From the NCBI RefSeq assembly GCF_963975745.1, contig NZ_CAXBIB010000009.1, forward strand, positions 1 to 64,000: a DNA stretch of 64,000 bases, written 5' to 3'. A model generated the notes under the pieces. That model searched no databases. It saw nothing but the letters and a program-made list of their open reading frames with translations, and was not told the DNA's origin. Shown here piece after piece: positions 41,662 to 49,000 of this stretch (within the stretch, counting starts at the first letter, position 1; each line of letters starts with the position of its first letter). This stretch comes from Parvibaculum sp963975745. Its GTDB lineage: Bacteria > Pseudomonadota > Alphaproteobacteria > Parvibaculales > Parvibaculaceae. A program made the translations under genes and the position numbers.

Positions 41662-42432
41662 ATGCGCAAGGGCGAACCCATCATCGAGGTCGAGGGCCTT
41701 GTCACGCGGTTCGGCGACAATGTCGTGCATGAGAATCTCGACCTGACGGTCAGGCGCGGCGAGGTGATCGGCATAGTCGGCGGTTCGGGCACCGGCAAGT
41801 CGGTGCTCCTGCGCACCATTCTCGGCCTCAAGAAACCCGATGCCGGCCGCATCCGCGTTTTCGGCATCGATCTGGCCGAGCTGCCGGAAGAGGAACGCCG
41901 GCTGCATGAGCGGCGCTGGGGGGTGCTCTTCCAGGACGGCGCGCTGTTCTCGGCGCTGACGGTTGCCGAGAATATCCAGGTGCCGTACCGGGAGCATCTC
42001 GAGCTGTCGCCGGCGCTGATGGACGAACTGGCCGCGGTCAAGATCGCGATGGTGGGCCTCAAGCCGGCGGCGGCCGCGCTCTATCCTTCCGAACTCTCGG
42101 GCGGGATGCGCAAGCGGGCGGGGCTGGCGCGCGCACTGGCGCTCGATCCCGAAATCCTGTTTCTCGACGAGCCGACCGCCGGCCTCGATCCGATCGGCGC
42201 GGCCGCCTTCGACGAATTGCTCAACGACCTCAAGGAAACGCTTGGCCTGACGGTCTTTCTGGTCACGCACGACCTCGATACGCTGCATGCCACCTGCGAC
42301 CGGATAGCGGTGCTGGCCGAGAGGCATGTTATCCTGATCGGCACGATCGACGACATGCTGCTGAGCCGGCATGAATGGGTGCATGAATATTTCCACGGGC
42401 CGCGGGCGCGCGCGGCCTTTGCGGGCAAGTAG
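41662..42432 (+). CDS. mlaF: MlaF-type ABC ATPase
   Basis: A 256-residue ABC ATPase. Walker A is GGSGTGKS (40-47), signature LSGGMRKRAGLARAL, Walker B ILFLDEPTAGLDP and the switch histidine LVTHDLDTL. It powers the MlaE permease. It starts 3 bp after the mlaE stop and ends 5 bp before mlaD. The adjacent pieces leave no doubt about role in a MCE lipid transporter. Confidence 0.95.
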   Translation: MRKGEPIIEVEGLVTRFGDNVVHENLDLTVRRGEVIGIVGGSGTGKSVLLRTILGLKKPDAGRIRVFGIDLAELPEEERRLHERRWGVLFQDGALFSALTVAENIQVPYREHLELSPALMDELAAVKIAMVGLKPAAAALYPSELSGGMRKRAGLARALALDPEILFLDEPTAGLDPIGAAAFDELLNDLKETLGLTVFLVTHDLDTLHATCDRIAVLAERHVILIGTIDDMLLSRHEWVHEYFHGPRARAAFAGK

Positions 42433-42437
42433 GGGCG

Positions 42438-43346
42438 ATGGAAATCAAGTCCAACAACGTGCTGATCGGCGCCTTCACGCTGGCGACGCTGCTGGGCATC
42501 TTCCTGTTCGTGCTCTGGCTCAACGGCGTGCAGCTCAACCGCCAGTTCGCCTATTACAAGATCGTCTTCGACGGCTCGGTGTCGGGCCTCTCGGTCTCGG
42601 GGCCGGTGCAATATAACGGCCTGCCGGTCGGCAAGGTGACCGACCTCTATCTGATGGAACGCAATCCCAACAAGGTGGTTGCCATCATCGAGCTCGATGC
42701 ACGCACGCCGGTCAAGGAGGACTCGGTGGCGCAGCTCGAACTTTCCGGTCTCACCGGTGTCGCCTTCATCCAGATCACCGGCGGCAGCGAGGCGTCGGCG
42801 CCGCTGACCGCGAAGCCCGGCGAGGATTATCCGGTCATCCGCGCCTCGACCTCCTCGCTGCAGGACCTGCTGAAAAGCGGCCCCGAAACGCTGCAAAGCG
42901 CCAACAAGCTGATCCGCGAACTCGATGCCGTGGTCGTCGCCAACCAGCAGGCGATCACCGAAGCGGTCGAGAACATGAACACGATCTCGGCGGCGCTGGC
43001 GGGCAGTTCGGGCGACATGAGCAAGGCGATCCGGCATCTCTCCGAGGCGTCTGTGCATATCAACAGTCTCAGCCGCAATGCCGATGCGCTGCTGAAGGAC
43101 GATGTCCGTCTGTTTCTGACCGATGCGCGCGAGGCCGCGCATTCCTATCGCCTGGTGGCCGAGGAGCTCGAGGCGGTGCTGAAGCAGAGCGGGCCGGGCC
43201 TCGGCGCCGGACTGGCGCAATTGCCGCAACTGGTTGCCGAAACCCGGGCGCTGGTCGCCTCGCTCGAGCGCATCGCAACGCGCGCGCAGGACGATCCGGC
43301 GCGCTTTCTGATCGGCAACAATGTGCCCGAGGTCCGGGCCGAATGA
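42438..43346 (+). CDS. mlaD: MlaD-type MCE-domain protein
   Basis: A 302-residue membrane-anchored MCE protein. One N-terminal helix (VLIGAFTLATLLGIFLFVLWL, residues 8-28) precedes the MCE domain (about 38-115; YKIVFDGSVSGLSVSGPVQYNGLPVGKV and LTGVAFIQITGG), and a long helical tail follows (about 130-290). Hexamers of such proteins form the lipid channel in the periplasm. The long helical tail is more like the MCE proteins of Rhizobiales/PqiB than the short E. coli MlaD. Confidence 0.93.
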   Translation: MEIKSNNVLIGAFTLATLLGIFLFVLWLNGVQLNRQFAYYKIVFDGSVSGLSVSGPVQYNGLPVGKVTDLYLMERNPNKVVAIIELDARTPVKEDSVAQLELSGLTGVAFIQITGGSEASAPLTAKPGEDYPVIRASTSSLQDLLKSGPETLQSANKLIRELDAVVVANQQAITEAVENMNTISAALAGSSGDMSKAIRHLSEASVHINSLSRNADALLKDDVRLFLTDAREAAHSYRLVAEELEAVLKQSGPGLGAGLAQLPQLVAETRALVASLERIATRAQDDPARFLIGNNVPEVRAE

Positions 43347-43357
43347 GGGAGCGGGGC

Positions 43358-44026
43358 ATGGCGGTGATCGGGTTCGGGAAGTTCTGCCGCGCGGCCGGCC
43401 TCCTGCTGGCGCTGGCGCCGCTGGGAGGGTGTGCGCTGGCCAATGTCGCCAGCGAGCCGCCGCCCAGTCTCTATGTGCTGACGGCGGCCGCGCCCGTCGT
43501 GCCCGAGGGCGCGGCGGCTGCGGCGGCGCAGGTCGTGGTCGAGCCCTTCACCGCGCCGGCTGCCATCGACACGACGCGGATCGTCTTCCAGCCCTCGCCC
43601 AACGAGATCAAGTATTATGCCGGTGCGCGTTGGAGCGACCGGGCGCCGCGCATGATTGCCGCGCTGACGGTCGAGACGCTGCACAGGACCGGCCGCTTTC
43701 CGGCCGCCATCGGTGCGGGCAGCGGCGCGCGCATGGATCTGGCGCTGACCGGCGACATCCGGCAGTTCGCGGCGATGCGCAGTGCCGCGCAGGGCTTCGG
43801 CGCGGCCACCACCGAGGCGCATGTGGTCTTCTTCGTCCGCCTGCTGCGCGCCTCCGACCGTGCGATCGTCGCCAGCCGCGAATTCACGGCAACCGTGCCG
43901 TCGGCCAGCGGCAAGATGACCGACATCGTGGCGGCCTATGACGCCGCGCTCGGCCAGGTCCTTGCCGAGATCGCCCTCTGGACGCTCGACGAAGGCGCAA
44001 AGGCTTTCCCGAAGCGCCCGTCGTAA
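43358..44026 (+). CDS. ABC-type transport auxiliary lipoprotein (PqiC-like)
   Basis: A 222-residue lipoprotein. The signal FCRAAGLLLALAPLGGCA has lipobox LGGC. The rest matches the ABC_trans_aux/PqiC family: PPPSLYVLTAAAP, VVVEPFTAPAAIDTTRIVF, YYAGARWSDRAPRMIAALTVETLHRTGRF. It is an outer-membrane partner of MCE systems. The frame opens at 43343, overlapping the mlaD stop; ATG 43358 has GGGAG upstream and puts the signal nearer the N-terminus. Last gene of the operon; a 171-bp repeat follows directly. Confidence 0.85.
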   Translation: MAVIGFGKFCRAAGLLLALAPLGGCALANVASEPPPSLYVLTAAAPVVPEGAAAAAAQVVVEPFTAPAAIDTTRIVFQPSPNEIKYYAGARWSDRAPRMIAALTVETLHRTGRFPAAIGAGSGARMDLALTGDIRQFAAMRSAAQGFGAATTEAHVVFFVRLLRASDRAIVASREFTATVPSASGKMTDIVAAYDAALGQVLAEIALWTLDEGAKAFPKRPS

Positions 44027-44040
44027 AAGGAAGAAGGGTT

Positions 44041-44211
44041 CACGCAGAGGCGCAGAGACGCAGAGGTGCTGCGATGCGGCGCAAATGCACAAGACTCCCG
44101 CATGCGCCACTTCATTTTTTGCCGGGCTTTGCCCGGCAAAGACAATCTGGCGACAGGAAACGGGAACCGGCCACGCATACATTCCCCTCTGCGTCTCTGC
44201 GCCTCTGCGTG
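44041..44211. repeat. 171-bp MITE-like repeat, copy A
   Basis: The first 26 bases (44041-44066) and last 26 bases (44186-44211) are perfect inverted repeats built on CACGCAGAGGCGCAGAG. The centre has a perfect 10-bp hairpin TTTGCCGGGC/GCCCGGCAAA. Copy B at 47232-47402 has the same length, orientation and about 90 percent identity by eye. No open frame inside. Sequences with CGCAGAGGCGCAGAG ends are familiar from other proteobacterial genomes, so the family is probably widespread. Confidence 0.9.
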
Positions 44212-44285
44212 ATTCCTTCCTTCTTGCTCTTCTCCGCGGCTCCGCGTCTCCGCGTGAAAAATCTTTCTTCTTCTTCGCGCCGGGC

Positions 44286-46454
44286 TCAGCCGAGCTTGCC
44301 GGTCGCCTGGCCCAGCATCAGATAGACCTTGCCGGTATCGGACGTCAGATAGGTCTCGACCAGGATGTTGTCGCGGTCGCGGGCGGCGGCGGCGCCCAGC
44401 AGGTTCTCGAAGGTCGCAGTGAAGCGGTCGACATGGCCGCGGAACTCGGCGTCCTTCCTGTATTTCGCCGCGATGCGGTCATAGAGGTCGCGGCCGGCCA
44501 TGTTGTAGAGCCGGCGCGTGAAGACATTGCGCTCGCCGGCCTGGTAGCGCTGCCAGAGTTCGGCCGGCGGGCTCTGTTCGAGCGCCGCGTCGAGATCGAT
44601 CGCCAGTGCCTGCAGCGTTTCGACCACATGCAGCGAGGCGCGCTGGAAATCGCGCTCGCCGGTGCCAGGGGCCTCGGTCGGGGCGGGGCGTTGTTCGGCG
44701 GCGGCCAGCAGGTCCGACAGGCCCCAGCGGCGGGCCGGCTCGGCGGGGCGCGGCGGCTGCGGCGCGGCCACCCGCGCCGGCGCCTCGCGCAGCGGTTCCG
44801 AGCGGTCGAGCGTGCGGGCATGCCGCACCACGATTTCGGCGATGGTCGCCAGGGCCGAAATCTGTTCCTTCAGCACATCGGCCAGCGCGGCCGCGCTCTG
44901 CGCCGCCTCGTCGGGCAGGCTGTCGATGCGGCCGGCGAGATCGTCGGTCGCCTCGTGCAGCACGCGGCCGGCTTCGCGCGCCGTGCCGCCCAGCCGCATC
45001 ATCGCGGCGTTGAAACGTTCGGCCGCATTGTCGCTCTCGGCGGCGGTCGCCTCGATCAGCCCGCGCAACTCGCCGGTGCGGCCGGCCACTTCGCCGGTCA
45101 GCGCCTGGGTGACGCGCATCACTTCCTCGCTCATCGACACGGTGGCCGTCTTGACCTTTTCGGTCGTCCGGTCGATCGCCTCGGCGGCCGAACGTGCCAC
45201 ATCGGTCGAGAGCGCGCCGGTGGCGGCCTTCAGCTCGTCCACCGTCGCACCGATCGCGCGGGTGGCGGCGCCGGCCGAACGGCTGACCGCGGTCGAGGCG
45301 CTTTCGGCTTCGGCGGCAGCGTTGCGGATTTCGCCGGCGATCATGTCGCGCAGCGCCGCGGCACGCGCAGCGGCAGTGTCGAAGGTCACCTCGATGCCGC
45401 TGCCCAGGCTTGCGACCGCCTTGCCGATTTCGGCCGTATGATGGGCCAGAGTCGCATCGGCCGTTTCCATCGTCGCGCGGTGGCTCTCGAAACTGGTGTC
45501 GAAGCGTTCGCGCTCGGCCACCAGCCGGTCGGCGGCCTCGGCAATGATCGCGCGCTGCTGTTCGTAGCGCTGGCCGATTTCGTCGGCCTTCGACAGCGCG
45601 TCGGATGCCACCACTTCGAGGCGCGAGGACTGCCGGTCGAGCATCGATGCCGTCTGGTCGGCGCCGGCCCGCGCGGCTTCGCTGACGCGGCCGAGATGTT
45701 CGGCCTGTTCGGATACGGCATCGCCCGCCGCGCGCAGATCGTCCGCCGCCTTGCCGGTCAGGCCGCGCACCGCGTCCACCTGTTCGCGGATCGCGCGCGA
45801 AATCGCGTCGCTCTCGCTGCCCAGCGTCCGGGCGACCTCTTCCAGGCTCGCCCTATGGCGGCCGATCAGTTCCTCCATCGTCCGTGTGCGGAATTCGGCG
45901 CGGCCCGAGCCGCGGTCGATTTCCTCGACCTCCCGGGCGATGATCTCCTTCAGTTCGGTGGCGCGCGCCAGTGCGGCGTCGAGCCCGTCGCGCATCTCGC
46001 CCAGTTCGCGCCGCACCGCCCCCGAAATGGTGGCGATCTGGCCGCTCGCGAAATCCTCCGGGTCCGACAGGCGGATCGCGGTGCGCGCCAGTGCATCGGC
46101 CATCAGCCGCATTTCCTGGCCGCGCCAGACCACGAAGGCCAGCATCCAGATCAGCGTGAGGGGGGCGAGGGCGGCGGCCGCGATCAACCCGGTTTCGAGC
46201 GGGCCGAGCCTCTGCAGGCCGTCGAGCCCGTAGCGGCCCCAGAGAAAGGCCGCTTCCGCGCCCAGCAGGAAAACACTGGCCGTGAGCGCTGCGAGCGGGA
46301 TCTGCCGGCTCGGCCGGCGCTGGATCAGGCGGAACAGGGCGCCGGTTTCGGGACTGTCCTCATTGGCGGCGCGGACCTTCGGCTCGGCCGCGTCGGTGGC
46401 GCTGGCGGGCTTGTCGGCCGCGCCGGTCTTGGAGGGCAGATCGTTGTTTTTCAT
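44286..46454 (-). CDS. Large membrane-anchored coiled-coil protein
   Basis: A 722-residue protein of unknown function. Two membrane helices lie in the first 125 residues (IPLAALTASVFLLGAEAAFLWG and GLIAAAALAPLTLIWMLAFVVW). Then come about 430 residues of Ala/Glu/Arg-rich coiled coil with methyl-accepting-protein-like heptads (TVSMSEEVMRVTQALTGEV), a proline-rich linker near 560-600, and a C-terminal domain of about 130 residues with RRLYNMAGRDLYDRIAAKY. It could be a scaffold or a polar or cell-envelope organiser. Start MKNNDLPS at 46454 is preceded by GGAAA. It is divergent from the Hpt gene with a CtrA-type box between. Confidence 0.65.
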   Translation of the reverse strand: MKNNDLPSKTGAADKPASATDAAEPKVRAANEDSPETGALFRLIQRRPSRQIPLAALTASVFLLGAEAAFLWGRYGLDGLQRLGPLETGLIAAAALAPLTLIWMLAFVVWRGQEMRLMADALARTAIRLSDPEDFASGQIATISGAVRRELGEMRDGLDAALARATELKEIIAREVEEIDRGSGRAEFRTRTMEELIGRHRASLEEVARTLGSESDAISRAIREQVDAVRGLTGKAADDLRAAGDAVSEQAEHLGRVSEAARAGADQTASMLDRQSSRLEVVASDALSKADEIGQRYEQQRAIIAEAADRLVAERERFDTSFESHRATMETADATLAHHTAEIGKAVASLGSGIEVTFDTAAARAAALRDMIAGEIRNAAAEAESASTAVSRSAGAATRAIGATVDELKAATGALSTDVARSAAEAIDRTTEKVKTATVSMSEEVMRVTQALTGEVAGRTGELRGLIEATAAESDNAAERFNAAMMRLGGTAREAGRVLHEATDDLAGRIDSLPDEAAQSAAALADVLKEQISALATIAEIVVRHARTLDRSEPLREAPARVAAPQPPRPAEPARRWGLSDLLAAAEQRPAPTEAPGTGERDFQRASLHVVETLQALAIDLDAALEQSPPAELWQRYQAGERNVFTRRLYNMAGRDLYDRIAAKYRKDAEFRGHVDRFTATFENLLGAAAARDRDNILVETYLTSDTGKVYLMLGQATGKLG

Positions 46455-46806
46455 GAGATTTCCGCGCTCCCCCGGGCCCGTTCGGGGCCGTCGATGCCCG
46501 CTGCCCCCGCAGCAGTTCAAGCCTGTCCCATGCCCCCCGTGCCGTCAACCGCCGGCGCGGGTTCCGGGCCCCGCATAAAGAATGCCCCCGGGCAGGGGGG
46601 ACATGCCTAGGGGCGAGATTGGGGGGCATTGGCGGCGGACGGTTGCAGCTCTTGGGGGGCTGCGCCTGCCTGCCGCTGTTTTCAGCTTAAGCCCGAATTA
46701 ACCATAAACGCAATGGCCAGGGTCCGGCACCCCTGCCGGCTTAACGGATCGGCAGGGCCTCCGCCCCTAAGCTGGCGCAAACGGCAATGATGGGCGGAGC
46801 GGGCCG
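46455..46806. other. Divergent promoter region of the coiled-coil and Hpt genes
   Basis: Gene-free 352 bp. It holds the CtrA-type site at 46687-46702 and an extra TTAAC half-site at 46740-46744, both on the Hpt side. The left part is GC-rich without clear structure. Nothing else is seen. Confidence 0.55.
46687..46702. promoter_or_regulatory. CtrA-type binding site (TTAA-N7-TTAAC)
   Basis: TTAAGCCCGAATTAAC is a perfect match to the full CtrA consensus including the trailing C. It ends 104 bp before the Hpt gene and 233 bp from the divergent coiled-coil gene. This position suits control of the Hpt promoter. Confidence 0.6.
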
Positions 46807-47214
46807 ATGAAACCCCAGGCGAATGCGGCGATGGCCAATATGGCCGGTACAGCGATGCGTTTCGGCGCCGGCGAGGCGCCGGCAGCGGCCGGCCGGCCGC
46901 TCGATCTCGTGCATCTGTCGAAATACACGCTGGGCAACCGCGCCCTCGAAATCGAACTGCTGGGCCTCTTCCGCGCCCAGGCCGGCATCTATGTCGAGCG
47001 CATCGAAAGCGCCGTCACCGCCATCGACTGGAAGAATGCCACGCACAGCCTCAAGGGTTCGGCCAAGGGCCTCGGCGCCTGGCCGCTGGCAGCGCTGGCC
47101 GAGGAGGCCGAATGGATGGCCGTCGACGGCGAAGGCCGCGCCGACATCCTCGCCCGCATCCGCGACGCGGTCGCCGCCGTCAACAGCTTCATCGACAGCA
47201 TCGTCGACGCCTGA
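46807..47214 (+). CDS. Hpt-domain phosphotransfer protein
   Basis: A 135-residue single-domain histidine phosphotransferase. The phosphorylated histidine is His80 in THSLKGSAKGLGAW, with the H-x2-K-G-S signature intact. The four-helix bundle spans about 35-133; the first 30 residues are Ala-rich and probably disordered. It would relay phosphate between a hybrid kinase and a response regulator in the cytosol, but no kinase or receiver gene is in the window. Its promoter region carries a CtrA-type site. Confidence 0.85.
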   Translation: MKPQANAAMANMAGTAMRFGAGEAPAAAGRPLDLVHLSKYTLGNRALEIELLGLFRAQAGIYVERIESAVTAIDWKNATHSLKGSAKGLGAWPLAALAEEAEWMAVDGEGRADILARIRDAVAAVNSFIDSIVDA

Positions 47215-47231
47215 CGCGCGCTTTCTATTTG

Positions 47232-47402
47232 CACGCAGAGGCGCAGAGACGCAGAGGCGCTGCGATGCGGAGCAAACGCACGAGACTTCCGCATGCGCCA
47301 CTTCCCTTTTTGCCGGGCTTTGCCCGGCAAAGGTAATCAGGCGACAGGAAACGGGAGCCGGCCAAACATACAGTCCCCTCTGCGTCTCTGCGCCTCTGCG
47401 TG
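47232..47402. repeat. 171-bp MITE-like repeat, copy B
   Basis: Same element as 44041-44211: perfect 26-bp terminal inverted repeats (47232-47257 and 47377-47402) and the central TTTGCCGGGC/GCCCGGCAAA hairpin. Both copies point the same way and bracket the coiled-coil/Hpt pair. It lies between the Hpt stop and the convergent flavoprotein stop. Confidence 0.9.
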
Positions 47403-47438
47403 AGTCCTTCCTTATTCTTCTTCGCGCCTTCGCGTGAA

Positions 47439-48548
47439 TCAAACCCCTTCCAGCCGCCGCACCACTTCATCCGCGATCGTCAGCGAAGCCGTCAGGCCTG
47501 GGCTTTCGATGCCGAAAAGATTGACGAGGCCGGCGAGCCCATGTGCTTCCGGCCCGGCAATCATGAAATCGCTGTCGCCGCGGGCGAGCTTGGGGCGGAT
47601 GCCGGCATAGGCCGGCGCCAGCGCACCGTCGGGCAGGCCCGGCCAGTAGCGCCGGATCGCCGCATAGAATGCCTCGCCGCGCGTGGCATCGACGCGATAG
47701 TCGGGCGTCTCGCTCGCCGCGATCCATTCGACATCCGGCCCGAAGCGCGCCCCGCCGCCCATGTCGAATGTCAGATGCACGCCGAGCCCGCCATCGCCGG
47801 ACGGGGCCGGATAGATCAGCCGCGAAAACGGCGCCCGCATCGCACAGGAAAAATAATTGCCGCGCGCGAAATGGAGCGCCGGCACCCGGGACCCGTCGAG
47901 ACCTTCGATGGTCTGCGCCACGCGGGCTGCAGCGAGCCCCGCCGCATTGACCAGCATTTTCGTTTTCAGCCGCGTCCCGCCCGCATCGACGACAAAGCCG
48001 TCCGCTACCCTCTCGATCCGCAAGGCCTCGCTGTTGAAGGCGATGGCGCCGCCCGCATCTTCGAGCTCGCCGCGCAGGGCCAGCATATAGGCATGGGCAT
48101 CGAGGATTCCGGTCGAGGGCGAGAGCAGCGCGGCTTCGCAGGCGAGCGCCGGTTCCAGCGCGCGGGCCTCGGCGCCGGTCAGCAGCGTCAGGTCGTCGAC
48201 GCCATTGGCGCGGGCCCGCGCGGCGATCCCTTCGAGCCGCGCGGCCTCGGCGCCGTCGCTGGCGACGATCAGTTTGCCCATGCGCTTGTGCGGCAGCTTC
48301 CGCGTTTCGAGAAAATCGTAAAGCGCCGTGCGCCCGGCCACGCAGAGCCGCGCCTTCAGGCTGCCCGCGCCATAATAGATGCCCGCATGGATCACCTCGC
48401 TGTTGCGCGACGAGGTTTCGGTGCCGATGGCGCCATGCCGTTCCAGCACCACCACCTCGCGGCCTTTCAAGGCGAGCGCCCGCGCGCAGGCAAGCCCCAC
48501 AACGCCGGCGCCGATCACCACGGCTTCGATTTCATGCGTGTCGGTCAA
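47439..48548 (-). CDS. FAD-dependent oxidoreductase, L-2-hydroxyglutarate dehydrogenase-like
   Basis: A 369-residue DAO-family flavoprotein. The N-terminal FAD motif is AVVIGAGVVGLACARALALKGREVVVLER, followed by GTETSSRNSEVIHAGIYYGAGSLKARLC, a block characteristic of LhgO/L2HGDH and related 2-hydroxyacid or amine oxidases. C-terminal FGIESPGLTASLTIADEVV closes the FAD site. It likely oxidises L-2-hydroxyglutarate or a similar 2-hydroxyacid and passes electrons to the quinone pool. Standing alone on the minus strand. Confidence 0.85.
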   Translation of the reverse strand: MTDTHEIEAVVIGAGVVGLACARALALKGREVVVLERHGAIGTETSSRNSEVIHAGIYYGAGSLKARLCVAGRTALYDFLETRKLPHKRMGKLIVASDGAEAARLEGIAARARANGVDDLTLLTGAEARALEPALACEAALLSPSTGILDAHAYMLALRGELEDAGGAIAFNSEALRIERVADGFVVDAGGTRLKTKMLVNAAGLAAARVAQTIEGLDGSRVPALHFARGNYFSCAMRAPFSRLIYPAPSGDGGLGVHLTFDMGGGARFGPDVEWIAASETPDYRVDATRGEAFYAAIRRYWPGLPDGALAPAYAGIRPKLARGDSDFMIAGPEAHGLAGLVNLFGIESPGLTASLTIADEVVRRLEGV

Positions 48549-49000
48549 GGGCGGCGGTCTTTCGGTTCTGGTGTGGCGGTCCCTCCAGAAGTGCCGGAGA
48601 ACGGTGAGGGTGGCAAGGGGTGGGGATGTGTGCCGGAAGCTCCAAAGTCGGCGCCGCCGCTCGCACCGAACACGGGCCTCAACCCGTCACCTTGAATCGC
48701 ACCGGACCGGACACCGAAATGGGCTCTCCGGGTCGCACCGCAAAACACCCCCATCACGTCCCCATCAAAAGCACCGTTCCGATCTCCGAACCGGTCCCTC
48801 AAATCGTCTGCGAATTCGTCTCTCAAAACCGATCACAACCGGGGATAAGTGCCCGCGGTGCCCGGGGACAACTTGTTCCGAAATCCGTTTGTGACAGTTT
48901 TTTGACAGTTCCGTGACAGAGGAGGGGTCCGCTGTCGCTTTCGGCTGTCACAAAAGACTTATCCCCGGCCTTTCGGAACCCCTTAAAATCCGCTCACGGA
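48549..49000. other. Gene-free region with GTGACAG array
   Basis: 452 bp between the flavoprotein start and the sulfatase stop, both on the minus strand. The left half is low-information GC-rich DNA with several CACCG/GGTGTG runs and no coding character. The right part carries the GTGACAG array at 48891-48951. Several TTATCCCC-like motifs (48842-48850, 48958-48966) flank that array in opposite orientation. Confidence 0.5.
48891..48951. promoter_or_regulatory. 11-bp-phased GTGACAG array with inverted CTGTCAC, copy 2
   Basis: GTGACAG at 48891, TTGACAG at 48902 and GTGACAG at 48913 keep the exact 11-bp pitch of copy 1 (5784-5846), followed 32 bp later by CTGTCAC at 48945-48951. The run after the third unit is also alike (AGAGG, then a G-rich stretch). 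Here the array lies 50 bp downstream of the sulfatase stop codon. Confidence 0.6.

Noticed and set aside
43938..46610. An 890-codon plus-strand frame opposite the coiled-coil gene
   Set aside because: Composition is Arg/Gly/His-rich and it spans a repeat and an intergenic region. The minus-strand reading gives membrane helices and heptads.
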